DNA of 51,145 nt from Aquimarina sp. RZ0 (lineage in GTDB: Bacteria; Bacteroidota; Bacteroidia; Flavobacteriales; Flavobacteriaceae): contig NZ_VTZU01000050.1 in NCBI RefSeq assembly GCF_008370685.1, forward strand, positions 1 through 51,145, given 5' to 3'. The notes beneath the pieces are model-generated. The model had not been told where the DNA came from and made no database searches. It saw only the letters and a program-made list of their open reading frames with translations. The position numbers were made by a program, and so were the translations under genes. Position 1 is the stretch's first letter. Each line of letters opens with the position of its first letter. Shown one piece after another: positions 33,179 through 42,490 of this stretch.

Positions 33179-34279
33179 TTACAAGATATCCGTTTGCCTT
33201 TTATAAAAAGCATTTTGCTGCTTTTGCATTAGTTCTCTGGCAATCTTCTTTTTATATTGATATAATTCATCTTCTTCTGCAATATCATTGTATACCCTAT
33301 CATTAATTGTATGATCTGTTTCTAACAAAATTTTGCGCTGGTCAGCTTTCTGCGCTACCCAAGTTTTTATTTCTCCCTCAGCATCTTCAACCTTAAAATC
33401 ATATTCTCCTTTTGGAGATAATAGTTTTGCAAAAATAGGAGATGTCTCTATTGCTAAAAATAGTAAAAAGATAAAAAATGAAGGAAGCCAGGGTAATGTA
33501 TTCAGCGCATTGACACGTGCCATCAATCCACCAAAATTGTCAATTATTGGCTGAGAGGTATCTACCTGTTCAGCATACGCTGCCGCTAATTCTGTCTTCT
33601 TCATTTCTAATCCTGTTATTTTTTCGGTATTTACTTTTTTTAAATCAACCAATTCTGCCAGCATAGCATCGTGTTTTTCTCTTTTTTCCTTATATACAGG
33701 TCCTTTTCCAACTAACTCAGTGCCTTTACGACCTTCTGCTTCAGCTACATATGTCTCATACAATGTATTTACTTCAGTTTCTTTAGCACTTATTTCTCCT
33801 TTTAATGTAGCTACTTCATCGTCTATTGCTGTAATTACCGGAGTATATTGCGTTGCTATCTGTTCTTGATTTGCAAGTGTTAAATCATTCTTTTGCTCTA
33901 ATAAAACCTGATCAATTTCTTTTTCAAAAATTTTTAGTTCCAGAGGTTTAGAAATAACGACTGCAATAATCACTGCCAGAATGATCCTAGGTGTAGCTTG
34001 CAATAATTCATCCAGAAAATTATCCTTTTTCTTTATTGTTGAAACTATAAAACGATCTAAATTGAAGATTAACAATCCCCATACGATCCCAAAAAAAATT
34101 GCGGTAATATAATTATCGAATACGGTATATAACGCATAACTAGCAGCCAGAAAAGCCATGAATGCAGTAAAAAAAACAGTAGCACCTATACCTGCATATT
34201 TATTTTGTTCTCCGTTGGAACTCTGTGCCAACACATCTGCATCTGCTCCAGAGCAGAGAATAAAAAATCTTTTTAACAT
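33179..34279 (-). CDS. DUF4407 family membrane protein
   Basis: A 366-residue protein with the DUF4407 layout: FFILCSGADADVLAQSSNGEQNKYAGIGATVFFTAFMA near the start, three N-terminal membrane helices up to about residue 115 (including GLLIFNLDRFIVSTIKK), a long charged coiled coil (about 120-245) and a last membrane helix (LPSFFIFLLFLAIETSPIFAKLL). The family is uncharacterised. The coiled coil would lie on the outer side of the membrane. It is downstream of the second M56 gene in the same direction, but a terminator-like palindrome separates them. Confidence 0.9.
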   Translation of the reverse strand: MLKRFFILCSGADADVLAQSSNGEQNKYAGIGATVFFTAFMAFLAASYALYTVFDNYITAIFFGIVWGLLIFNLDRFIVSTIKKKDNFLDELLQATPRIILAVIIAVVISKPLELKIFEKEIDQVLLEQKNDLTLANQEQIATQYTPVITAIDDEVATLKGEISAKETEVNTLYETYVAEAEGRKGTELVGKGPVYKEKREKHDAMLAELVDLKKVNTEKITGLEMKKTELAAAYAEQVDTSQPIIDNFGGLMARVNALNTLPWLPSFFIFLLFLAIETSPIFAKLLSPKGEYDFKVEDAEGEIKTWVAQKADQRKILLETDHTINDRVYNDIAEEDELYQYKKKIARELMQKQQNAFYKRQTDIL

Positions 34280-34340
34280 TATCTAAGGGTTTTTGATTGA
34301 ATATACATAGAACGCTGATTAACAACCAAATGTTGCACAA

Positions 34341-34364
34341 AAAACCTCACAATTGTGAGGTTTT
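34341..34364. terminator. Terminator between the M56 gene and the DUF4407 gene
   Basis: A perfect 24-bp palindrome, AAAACCTCACAA / TTGTGAGGTTTT, with A and T ends, between two minus-strand genes. It should end the BlaI/M56 transcript before the DUF4407 gene. Confidence 0.75.
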
Positions 34365-34413
34365 GGCTAATTTTACATTTAATAATCGTAATTTATAAAA
34401 TGACAAATCATTT

Positions 34414-36429
34414 TTAATTCTTAATTTTTATGATCGTTTTCCCATTCTTGGTTTTTGCATTAATTGACAAGTTATTAGAAGTATTCATCAATCTTTTTGC
34501 TTCTTTATAAGAAATACGTTTTCCTTTATAATAAAACTCTGCATTACCTCTTTCTTCCATTTTTTTTACAAACTCAATAGGTGAAGCTGGTTTTGGTCTG
34601 GATCTCATAGCTTCTTTTCTTGCAGCCACAGCAGCTTTGTGAGCTTCTTTTCGGGCTTTCATCGCTTCTTTTTTTGCATTCATCATAGCACTGTGCGCAT
34701 CTTTTGACGCTGCCATAGCAGCTTCTCGAGCTATTTCAGCCGACTTTTTTGCTTCCCTGTGATATTTTCTTTTGATTTCTGCATTTCTTCTAGCCGCTTT
34801 TCTAGCTTTTTTTTCTGCATATTTTGACTGCTCCAAGGCCTTTGCAGAAACAGCATATGCACGTTCTTCTGCTCGTATTCTTGCAAGCGCTGCGAGTTCT
34901 ATAGATTGCTCTCTGGCCAATGCCGATTCCTCCATTGCTATCGCTCTTTGTTCTTCTGCTCTCATTCTGGCTAGTGTTGCTACTTCCATTGCAACGACTC
35001 TCTGTTCCTCTGCTTCGTCAAGTGCTTTTTCCGCCATAATCTGTGCTTGTTCTTCTAGGTGATGTATATTTTCGACCGCTTCCATCATTGCAATCTCTGC
35101 TGCTTCTTGCTTTTGTATAGCTCGTTCATTTTCTTCCTGTATCCTCTCTTCATAATCAATAATTGACTCTGGCTCCTCTGGAGTCGGAGGAGAAGGTATA
35201 TCACTTTCTTCATCATTCATGACCTCAGGAACTTCTGGCGGTGGCGGTATATTTATTTGAGGAAATTTCTCGGCTGTTTCCAACTGACTAGAAGATAAAT
35301 TTTTATAGATATATTTCATTCTATCTAATTCTTTTTTTCTAATAGTAATTCTTTCGTTATTTTTTATACTACCATTTAGATTTTTTGCCCATATATTATA
35401 TTCTGCTACCATTTCATCAGTAACCCCATCCTGAAATCTTTTAACAGCAATAATATTTTCATCTGCTGATCTATTTTTTGAAATGGTTAATAATGGTTCA
35501 TTAACAGAAGAATCCATTACTGGCATTCCTCTAATGAATCTTGGTTCTTTTTCTATTTCTTTTGCTACAATCTCATTATTAAAAAATAAAGTGCATACTA
35601 CTAAAAGAGGTATTAAAGCCATTAATTTTAAGGCTACTCTTTTTTTTGAAAATTCTTTTGTCATCATCTGTAATCGTTTTTTGGTTAATGAATAATTTAT
35701 AGAACTCGATAATACAGCTTGATTAGGGCTGTTGGGGTAATTAAGGAGTAGATTAAAATAATTTTGTATCGAAAATTGTTGTTTCAACACACTTTGGTCT
35801 GCAAGAAACTCATGGTTTAATTTCATTGATTTTTTAATTAAAATAAACAAGGGATTAAACCAAAAAGCAATCTGCAACACCTCTACAAACAGTATATCTA
35901 ATGTATGTTTTTGTACTACATGTGTTTTTTCATGAAGCAAAACTTCTTCAGGAATATTTCTTTGTTGAAATTCTTTTTTAGGAACAAAAATATAGGTTAG
36001 AAATGTATGTGGTACAATAGAATTACTTACTAACACATTAATATGTGAGTGTTCTTTTAATTTCTCATTTCTCCTGATTTTTTTAGATATATCGATCAAA
36101 TTACGAATAAACCTAAAGCCAAAAACGAATACCCCGACCAGATATAAGCTCCATAAAATAATAGGCACGTAATTAGTAGATTCTTCTGCTACTGGTATAT
36201 CCCCTGATTGCATTATTATTGGCTTCATAGTCTCCGGAATCATTTCTGATTCTACTGCAATCTCAGTCTCATATGTAAATGTAAGTAATGGTACTGTTAA
36301 TGCAAACAGTAAGCTAAAAAGGAGATAAAACCTCTTTATACAGTGTATTCTTTCTTTTTCTAAAACCAACTTATAAAAGCTCCATAAAAGGAACAAGCAT
36401 AGAGAAAATTTTAATAAATAGAGTATCAT
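34414..36429 (-). CDS. BlaR1-like M56 peptidase with Ala-rich coiled coil
   Basis: A 671-residue protein. Membrane helices lie at about 2-20, 34-52, 88-108 and about 268-286. The zinc site HEKTH is at 166-170, with Glu207 in LNHEFLADQ as probable third ligand. After the last helix comes a Pro-rich stretch (about 385-425), then about 190 residues rich in Ala, Glu, Lys and Arg that should form a long coiled coil, and a short C-terminal part with YYKGKRISYKEAKRLM. Known relatives sense envelope signals and inactivate a BlaI repressor. No beta-lactam-binding domain is seen. It overlaps the BlaI gene by 4 bp (ATGA), so the pair is translationally coupled. Confidence 0.86.
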   Translation of the reverse strand: MILYLLKFSLCLFLLWSFYKLVLEKERIHCIKRFYLLFSLLFALTVPLLTFTYETEIAVESEMIPETMKPIIMQSGDIPVAEESTNYVPIILWSLYLVGVFVFGFRFIRNLIDISKKIRRNEKLKEHSHINVLVSNSIVPHTFLTYIFVPKKEFQQRNIPEEVLLHEKTHVVQKHTLDILFVEVLQIAFWFNPLFILIKKSMKLNHEFLADQSVLKQQFSIQNYFNLLLNYPNSPNQAVLSSSINYSLTKKRLQMMTKEFSKKRVALKLMALIPLLVVCTLFFNNEIVAKEIEKEPRFIRGMPVMDSSVNEPLLTISKNRSADENIIAVKRFQDGVTDEMVAEYNIWAKNLNGSIKNNERITIRKKELDRMKYIYKNLSSSQLETAEKFPQINIPPPPEVPEVMNDEESDIPSPPTPEEPESIIDYEERIQEENERAIQKQEAAEIAMMEAVENIHHLEEQAQIMAEKALDEAEEQRVVAMEVATLARMRAEEQRAIAMEESALAREQSIELAALARIRAEERAYAVSAKALEQSKYAEKKARKAARRNAEIKRKYHREAKKSAEIAREAAMAASKDAHSAMMNAKKEAMKARKEAHKAAVAARKEAMRSRPKPASPIEFVKKMEERGNAEFYYKGKRISYKEAKRLMNTSNNLSINAKTKNGKTIIKIKN

Positions 36430-36797
36430 TTTTTCTGTTTTTGGATTTGCTTATCTACTATTTTTTTAAGTTCTTCTAATTCTGAAGTAGAAAGATCTGT
36501 TTCAGAAGTAAAGAATGATGCAAACTGCGACGCAGAGTCGTTAAAAAAGTTTTTGATTAATCCATTAACGTGCTTAGAAAAATAGTCTGTTTTTTTTACT
36601 AATGGATAATATTCCCTGGACTTTCCATACAATGTATACGTTACAAAACCTTTATCCGTCATTCTCTTAAGTAAGGTAGCTACGGTAGTAGTTGCTGGTT
36701 TGGGTTCTGGAAAAGCATCCAATAAATCTTTCATGAAGGCTTTCTCTAATTTCCAGAGATATTTCATTAATTGTTCTTCTGCTTTGGACAACTGCAT
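36426..36797 (-). CDS. BlaI/MecI/CopY family transcriptional repressor
   Basis: A 123-residue winged-helix repressor of typical length. The N-terminus LSKAEEQLMKYLWKLEKAFMKDLL and the recognition segment PATTTVATLLKRMTDKGFVTYTLYGKSREYYPLVKK match the BlaI family. The C-terminal helices would mediate dimerisation and carry the cleavage region. It is first in its operon and overlaps the M56 gene. A dyad that contains its own -7 box lies 20 bp upstream of the start, so autorepression is likely. Confidence 0.93.
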   Translation of the reverse strand: MQLSKAEEQLMKYLWKLEKAFMKDLLDAFPEPKPATTTVATLLKRMTDKGFVTYTLYGKSREYYPLVKKTDYFSKHVNGLIKNFFNDSASQFASFFTSETDLSTSELEELKKIVDKQIQKQKK

Positions 36798-36855
36798 TAC
36801 TCTACATTATTAGAATTTACTCTACAAATGTAGAGTAAAAAAATAATATATGCAA
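36797..36855 (-). promoter_or_regulatory. BlaI operator overlapping the -7 box
   Basis: A dyad with arms TTACTCTACA and TGTAGAGTAA (36817-36838) contains, on the minus strand, TACATTTG (36825-36832), a match to the TAnnTTTG -7 box. A TTG at 36853-36855 sits 20 nt upstream. A further half-site TTACTCTACATTA begins at the start codon itself (36797). The TACA/TGTA core is typical for BlaI-type operators. Confidence 0.75.
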
Positions 36856-37021
36856 TTACTTTTGATTTATAGGCCCTAAAAATCGAGTACAAAAGATCTA
36901 ATCAAATACCACAAAAAACTTATTTTCAATAATTTAACATTTTTTTTACACTCAAAAAAAAATATAGAACGGGGAATTTGTAACTTTAATAGCATAAAAT
37001 ATAACCAGTAAATATCACACA

Positions 37022-37927
37022 ATGAAAAAAACTCTTGTATTAATAGTGACCTTTTTGGGCACTATTGGATTGTGGGCGCAACACAACTATGACAATCAAA
37101 ACACTATTTACAGTTTAAATGGAAATGTGGGAATTACAACTACAGCTCCAGAAGCCAGATTACATGTAAATGCTTTAGAAAGAAAGGCATTTAGAATCTA
37201 TCGCGAAAACAGAACCGACAAATACCTGAGTATATGGCATGGTACAGGTGGAGCCGTAATTGAACCCATACGTACCGATAACTCAACAGGAGTATTATAT
37301 CTGGGAGGATATGACACTCCTACTAATACATTCTTTGCTAGAAAAGGAGGAAACGTTGCTATAGGAACAACTGATGTAGAGGCCAAACTACACGTAAATG
37401 CCTTAGAAAGAAAGGCATTTAGAATCTATCGCGAAAACAGAACCGACAAATACCTGAGTATATGGCATGGTACAGGTGGAGCCGTAATTGAACCCATACG
37501 TACCGATAACTCAACAGGAGTATTATATCTGGGAGGATATGACACTCCCACAAATGTGTTTTTTGCCCGACAAGGAGGAGATGTTGGTATCGGCACTACA
37601 AACACCAGAGGCTATAAACTAGCCGTAAATGGAAATGTTAGAGCAAAAGAAATTGTAGTAGAAGCTTCACCCTGGCCTGATTTTGTTTTTAAATCTGAGT
37701 ACCACCTCCCTACATTAACAGAAGTTGCAGAGCATATCAAAACTAAAGGGCATTTGCCAAATATTCCATCTGAAAAAGAAGTAACAGAAAATGGAATTAA
37801 ACTAGGGGAAATCAATTCAAAACTATTACAAAAAATAGAAGAACTCACCCTGTATACTATCCAGCAACAGGAAGAAATTAATGAATTAAAATCATTAGTT
37901 AATACATTTCTAAAATCAAAAAAATAA
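37022..37927 (+). CDS. Secreted fibre-like repeat protein, paralogue 1
   Basis: A 301-residue protein. Signal peptide about 1-19 (ending in WAQ). The N-terminal part is beta-rich and holds two nearly identical 76-residue units with GNV(G/A)I-type turns; 147 bp of the two units are identical in DNA. The C-terminal part (about 220-290) is a module shared by all six paralogues: a W.DFVF start, LP(T/S)L.EV..HI...GHL..IPSE.EV..NGI.LGE, then KLLQKIEELTLYTIQQ, which should form a coiled coil. The layout resembles trimeric fibres with an end module, but no homologue of known function is named here. No T9SS sorting domain is seen. First gene of an operon. Confidence 0.75.
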   Translation: MKKTLVLIVTFLGTIGLWAQHNYDNQNTIYSLNGNVGITTTAPEARLHVNALERKAFRIYRENRTDKYLSIWHGTGGAVIEPIRTDNSTGVLYLGGYDTPTNTFFARKGGNVAIGTTDVEAKLHVNALERKAFRIYRENRTDKYLSIWHGTGGAVIEPIRTDNSTGVLYLGGYDTPTNVFFARQGGDVGIGTTNTRGYKLAVNGNVRAKEIVVEASPWPDFVFKSEYHLPTLTEVAEHIKTKGHLPNIPSEKEVTENGIKLGEINSKLLQKIEELTLYTIQQQEEINELKSLVNTFLKSKK

Positions 37928-37934
37928 TACAGAA

Positions 37935-38861
37935 ATGAAAATAATAATATTTATTATTCCCATTTGTTTTTTATCAGTACAATCTTATTCTCAAATTCTT
38001 ACTTCAGAAATAGCAGTAGAACCAACTGGAAACAAAACAATAGTTTCTGGTTTGCTTGAAGTAAAAGCACCATATGATGGTATTTCTCAATTCACTGTAA
38101 ATACCACCTCATCAAACGCAGAGTTACGGTTTAGTAAAAATGACACAATCAAAGGTTTTATCTGGTATAATGCATCTAATAACTTAATGGCTTTTGGAAG
38201 AGGAAGTGCAACCAATAGTTTCTTTACCACTACCGACGGGAAGTTTGGAGTAGGGACTACAACTCCACGTGGCAAATTAGAAATAAAAGCACCATATTCT
38301 GGAGATTCTCAGCTTATCATCAATACAACCTCATCAAATGCAGAGTTAAGATTTAGCAAAAATAGTACAACCAAAGGTTTTGTCTGGTATGATGCGTCTA
38401 ATGATTTAATGGCTTTCGGAAGAGGGAGTGCAACAAATAGTTTCTTTACCACTACCGACGGAAAGTTTGGAGTAGGGACTACGAATCCTACAGAAAAGTT
38501 GCATGTAAATGGAAATATTAGAGCAACTGCCCCAGTATGGGCTGATTTTGTTTTTGATAAAACATATGAACTATAAACTCTTGAAGAAGTTGAAAACTAT
38601 ATAAATAAACATAAGCACCTTTCAGAAATACCAACAGAATCTGAGGTAGCCAAAAATGGTATCAACTTAGGTGAAATGGATGCAAAACTTCTTCAAAAAA
38701 TAGAAGAACTTACTCTTTACACTATTCAACAAGAAAAAGAAATTAAAGCACAAAAAGAAGTTATTATGATACAACAAAAAGATATTGAGAAATTAAAGAA
38801 ACTATCTTATCGATTATCTAGACTGGAAAATATTTTAAAATTAATATCTAATAAAGAATGA
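37935..38861 (+). pseudogene. Fibre-like repeat protein, paralogue 2, with in-frame TAA
   Basis: Starts with a signal peptide (ends in SYSQ) and two 74-residue beta repeats. It reaches the C-terminal module at W.DFVFDKTYEL, then meets TAA at 38574-38576. The same frame continues without any shift as TLEEVENYINKHKHLSEIP...LLQKIEELTLYTIQQ to a TGA at 38859-38861. In the paralogues a proline codon stands where the stop is. The last bases overlap the next start by 4 bp (ATGA), so coupling to the next gene is kept. A nonsense mutation, a sequencing error or read-through are all possible. An ATG at 38676 could restart the tail. Confidence 0.75.
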
Positions 38862-39514
38862 AAAAAACAATACTTACAATGTTGCTAGCAACTACTTTTA
38901 TAGGAGTTAAAGCACAAAACACCTTTCCTACTACTGGGAAAGTAGGAATAGGAACTTCAAGCCCATCTGCTCCTTTGGAGATAAATCAAACAGAGAATTC
39001 TAACGCTGATAGGGCATTATTAATATCTGAACCTAACAATAGCCAAAAAATCTATTTACACCTCGCTGATAATGCAAATGGAGAATATGGCTATTTCCAC
39101 TTAGGAGGAACAACCAATCTTAGAGGTAATGGACAGCATTCTTCATTTGATGGTTCTTTAGGAATAGGAACTTCAAATCCTGGAGTATGGAAACTAGCAG
39201 TCAATGGCAAAATTAGAGCAAAAGAAATAAATGTTGAAACTAATTGGTCTGATTTTGTTTTTTACGATGATTATATATTACCTACTCTTCAGGAAGTTGA
39301 AAAACATATTACAGAAAAAGGGCATTTAAAAGATATCCCTAGTGCCAATGAAGTAAAAGAAAATGGGGTGTTTTTAGGCCAAATGGACGCTAAGCTTCTC
39401 CAAAAAATAGAGGAACTTACACTATACACTATCCAGCAGGAAAAGCAACTAATCACACTTCAGAGAACTCTAAAATCTGTTCAGGAAGAATTAAAAAATA
39501 TAAAGAAGAAGTAA
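38858..39514 (+). CDS. Secreted fibre-like protein, paralogue 3
   Basis: A 218-residue protein and the shortest of the set. Signal peptide about 1-19 (ending in VKAQ). It has a single N-terminal beta segment with two VGIGT / LGIGT turns and the shared C-terminal module (WSDFVFYDDYILPTLQEVEKHI to KIEELTLYTIQQEKQL), ending in a lysine-rich coiled-coil tail. It has no long internal duplication. Its ATG overlaps the TGA of paralogue 2. A 156-bp gap follows before paralogue 4, enough for an extra promoter. Confidence 0.75.
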   Translation: MKKTILTMLLATTFIGVKAQNTFPTTGKVGIGTSSPSAPLEINQTENSNADRALLISEPNNSQKIYLHLADNANGEYGYFHLGGTTNLRGNGQHSSFDGSLGIGTSNPGVWKLAVNGKIRAKEINVETNWSDFVFYDDYILPTLQEVEKHITEKGHLKDIPSANEVKENGVFLGQMDAKLLQKIEELTLYTIQQEKQLITLQRTLKSVQEELKNIKKK

Positions 39515-39670
39515 TACTATATCAATTCATCTTATATATGAATGAATAATGCTTATTAAAGTATTCTTTATCTATACCAAATTAGCATGTATTGAATATT
39601 CATAAAGCCTTAGAAAACACATTTCTTATTTTAAATAGTATCAATCAATTAACCTTCAAATTTTATTCAA

Positions 39671-40666
39671 ATGAAAAAAATATTGTACACTGCTGTTATT
39701 ATACTGATAACATTTCAATTTTATGCTCAAGACCAAACCGTTAATGGAAAACTTACCGTTACAAAACAAGTAAACTGGGGAAGTACCGGAGCTGTATTGA
39801 AGACAGATCAAGGAGCATCTATAGAGCTTCGGGGAACCGGAATTCCATATTTTGACTTTTCTAATGATGCCGCTATAGATTTTGATATGAGATTAATCCT
39901 TATGAATGATAATGAGCTTTCAATCCAGGGAGGAAATGTCAAAATGAGCAATAAACTTAGCACCGGTCAAAGTATTAATTGGGGAAATACAGGCGCACTC
40001 CTAAATACAGATCAAGGAGCATCTATAGAGCTTAGAGGAACTGGAGTTCCTTACTTTGATTTTTCTAATGATGCCACCACAGATTTTGATATGAGATTAA
40101 TCCTTATGAATGATAATGAGCTTTCAATCCAGGGAGGAAATGTCAAAATGAGCAACAAACTTAGCACAGGTCAAAGTATTAATTGGGGAAATACAGGCGC
40201 ACTCCTAAATACAGATCAAGGAGCATCTATAGAGCTTAGAGGAACTGGAGTTCCTTACTTTGATTTTTCTAATGATGCCACTACGGATTACGATATGAGA
40301 TTAATTCTAAGAGACAACAATACATTAGGAGTTTCTGGAGGAAATCTGGCAGTGGATGGAACAATAAAGACTAAAGAGGTTGAAGTAAAAACAAATGTAT
40401 GGGCAGATTTTGTTTTTAAAAATGATTATAACCTCCCAACATTAAAAGAAGTCGAACATCATATCCAGGAACATGGTCACCTTTCTGATCTTCCTTCTGA
40501 AGAAGAAGTAATCAAAAATGGAATTAATCTAGGTGAAATGAATGCAAAACTCCTTCAAAAAATTGAAGAGTTAACCTTATATACCATCCAGCAAGAGAAA
40601 GAAATTAGAAGGTTACAATCTATAGAAAAAAGGCTCGATGATATTGAAAAACTGGTAAAAAACTAA
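39671..40666 (+). CDS. Secreted fibre-like repeat protein, paralogue 4
   Basis: A 331-residue protein. Signal peptide about 1-19 (ending in YAQ). It contains three tandem 68-residue units (204 bp in DNA, starting near 39761, 39965 and 40169), of which the last two are almost identical. Each unit runs INWGNTGALLNTDQGASIE then FDFSNDA and a beta hairpin. The shared C-terminal module (WADFVFKNDYNLPTLKEVEHHI... KIEELTLYTIQQEKEI) follows at about 240-320. The repeat number sets the length of the predicted shaft. Confidence 0.75.
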   Translation: MKKILYTAVIILITFQFYAQDQTVNGKLTVTKQVNWGSTGAVLKTDQGASIELRGTGIPYFDFSNDAAIDFDMRLILMNDNELSIQGGNVKMSNKLSTGQSINWGNTGALLNTDQGASIELRGTGVPYFDFSNDATTDFDMRLILMNDNELSIQGGNVKMSNKLSTGQSINWGNTGALLNTDQGASIELRGTGVPYFDFSNDATTDYDMRLILRDNNTLGVSGGNLAVDGTIKTKEVEVKTNVWADFVFKNDYNLPTLKEVEHHIQEHGHLSDLPSEEEVIKNGINLGEMNAKLLQKIEELTLYTIQQEKEIRRLQSIEKRLDDIEKLVKN

Positions 40667-40726
40667 AGAATAGCATATGTTCATAAAATCAAATTTTAAT
40701 TAACTCTTTTAAAACTAAAATCAATA

Positions 40727-41500
40727 ATGAAAAGAATTTTAAATAGTTTATTATTAGCTGTAATAATTCATGTGAGTTGCTATAGCCAGCAAACGTTTGA
40801 GGATCAAATAAAAATCAATCAATCAGAAAACAAATACCCTTCCTTAAGAATTACTACCCGACAAGGCTTGTTTAATGGAGGGCATCCTCATCTCTACTTT
40901 CTGAATACGGGAGGAGACTTCACAACTCCTGCCTCTACTCCGGCTGGCAGGTTATTAGGCACTATAATTTATTCGGGTTATGACGGAGCATCAAATGTGC
41001 AAATAGGTAGAATAGCAGTTGCTACTACCGGAGAATTTTCACCGGGGAATTATCCTGCCAGAATGGATTTCAAAATAGGAGGAACAGGCACTTGTTGTGG
41101 AATCACAAGAATGTCTATTGATGGAGTTACAGGAAATGTTGGAATTGGCACCACAAACACTGGATCCCACAAGCTAGCCGTAGAAGGATCCATAGGTTCT
41201 AGACAGGTAGTAGTACAAACAGGCAACTGGTCTGATTTTGTTTTTGAAAAAGAGTATCAACTTCCCTCATTAGCAGAAGTCGAAAATCATATTCAGGAAC
41301 ATGGACATCTTTCTGAGATTCCTTCTGAAGAAGAAGTGATCAAAAATGGGATTGATCTGGGCGAAATGGATGCAAAACTTCTCCAAAAAATTGAAGAGCT
41401 AACCTTATATACCATCCAACAAGAGAAAGAAATAAGAAGATTACAATCTGTAGAGAAAAGATTGGATGACCTTGAAAAGCTACTTAAATCTAAAAAATAA
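40727..41500 (+). CDS. Secreted fibre-like protein, paralogue 5
   Basis: A 257-residue protein. Signal peptide about 1-20 (ending in CYSQ). The N-terminal region is one beta-rich, Gly- and Thr-rich domain without internal duplication. It contains a Cys-Cys pair (GTGTCCGITRMSIDG) not seen in the others. A GNVGIGTTNTGSHKLAVEGS turn leads into the shared C-terminal module (WSDFVFEKEYQLPSLAEVENHI to the coiled coil). The stop codon shares one base with the start of paralogue 6 (TAATG), a sign of translational coupling. Confidence 0.75.
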   Translation: MKRILNSLLLAVIIHVSCYSQQTFEDQIKINQSENKYPSLRITTRQGLFNGGHPHLYFLNTGGDFTTPASTPAGRLLGTIIYSGYDGASNVQIGRIAVATTGEFSPGNYPARMDFKIGGTGTCCGITRMSIDGVTGNVGIGTTNTGSHKLAVEGSIGSRQVVVQTGNWSDFVFEKEYQLPSLAEVENHIQEHGHLSEIPSEEEVIKNGIDLGEMDAKLLQKIEELTLYTIQQEKEIRRLQSVEKRLDDLEKLLKSKK

Positions 41501-42489
41501 TGAAAAATCGAATTTTTACTTTGATTCTTGTTAGTACAGGACTCATTATCAATGCACAAAACACTTTCCCTTCTAGTGGAAATGTAGGAATAGGCACAGT
41601 AAGTCCTTCAAAATCTTTAGAAATTAACGGCGACATTCTTTTACGCAATAGCACCGGGTTAAAACAAATTTTCACCTGGAATCCCACGGATACTAACTGG
41701 AGAATAGGAATGAATGATAATCCTGGGTTTACCAGGTCTATGTTGACTAGACATGTACAGTACTTAACGTATGCTGCAGGCACTAGACAGGGCTTTGCAA
41801 TTGGTGTTAATGGAGGGGATTCTAGCCTCGAAGTAAGAGGCTCTGACCACGCTACCTTTTTTAGAGGTAATGTGGGAATAGGAACCCCTAATCCATCAAA
41901 AAAACTGGATATAAATGGAGATATTCTATTACGTAACAGTACTGGATTAAAACAAATTTTCACATGGAATCCCACGGATACTAACTGGAGAATAGGGATG
42001 AATGAGAATCCTGGGTTTACCAGAGCCATGTTGACCAGGCATGTACAATATTTAACCTATGCTGCAGGTACTACACAAGGATTCGCTATTGGTGTTAATG
42101 GAGGGGACTCAAGTTTTGAAGTAAGAGGATCTGACCACGAGGCTTTTTTTAGAGGTAATATTGGAGTTGGAACTACTGATACAGGGTCACACAGATTAGC
42201 TGTAGAGGGGTCTATAGGTTCCAGAGAAGTAGTAGTACAAACAGGTAGTTGGTCTGATTTTGTTTTTGAAAAAGACTACTATCTACCTAGTCTGGAAGAA
42301 GTCGAAAATCATATTCGGGAACATGGACATCTTTCTGATATTCCTTCTGAAAAAGAAGTAATTAAAAATGGAATCAATTTAGGCGAAATGGATGCTAAGC
42401 TTCTTCAAAAAATTGAGGAGTTAACATTATACGTAATACAACAGAATAAAAGAATTAGAACTTTAGAAAGCCAACTTAAAGAAAAATAA
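41500..42489 (+). CDS. Secreted fibre-like repeat protein, paralogue 6
   Basis: A 329-residue protein. Signal peptide about 1-19 (ending in NAQ). It has two tandem 96-residue units (288 bp period), each with LEINGDILLRNSTGLKQIF-like and QYLTYAAGT segments. The shared C-terminal module (WSDFVFEKDYYLPSLEEVENHI, KIEELTLYVIQQ) ends the protein. The subtilase gene starts 2 bp after its stop, so fibre and protease are almost certainly made from one transcript. Confidence 0.75.
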   Translation: MKNRIFTLILVSTGLIINAQNTFPSSGNVGIGTVSPSKSLEINGDILLRNSTGLKQIFTWNPTDTNWRIGMNDNPGFTRSMLTRHVQYLTYAAGTRQGFAIGVNGGDSSLEVRGSDHATFFRGNVGIGTPNPSKKLDINGDILLRNSTGLKQIFTWNPTDTNWRIGMNENPGFTRAMLTRHVQYLTYAAGTTQGFAIGVNGGDSSFEVRGSDHEAFFRGNIGVGTTDTGSHRLAVEGSIGSREVVVQTGSWSDFVFEKDYYLPSLEEVENHIREHGHLSDIPSEKEVIKNGINLGEMDAKLLQKIEELTLYVIQQNKRIRTLESQLKEK

Positions 42490-42490
42490 A

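Noticed and set aside
34772..35062. 96-residue Ala/Ser-rich open frame on the plus strand
   Set aside because: It is the antisense reading of the Ala-rich coiled coil of the M56 protein, which keeps the other strand open by composition.
37160..37600. CRISPR array
   Set aside because: The repeats are long, coding, in-frame and adjacent, without short repeats and unique spacers. No cas genes are present in the window.
41490..42029. 179-residue open frame opposite fibre paralogue 6
   Set aside because: Antisense shadow of the two repeated units; its own apparent repeat mirrors the real gene.
37022..42489. Prophage tail-fibre locus
   Set aside because: The fibre-like proteins have Sec signal peptides and there are no capsid, terminase, baseplate or lysis genes nearby, so a phage origin is not supported.
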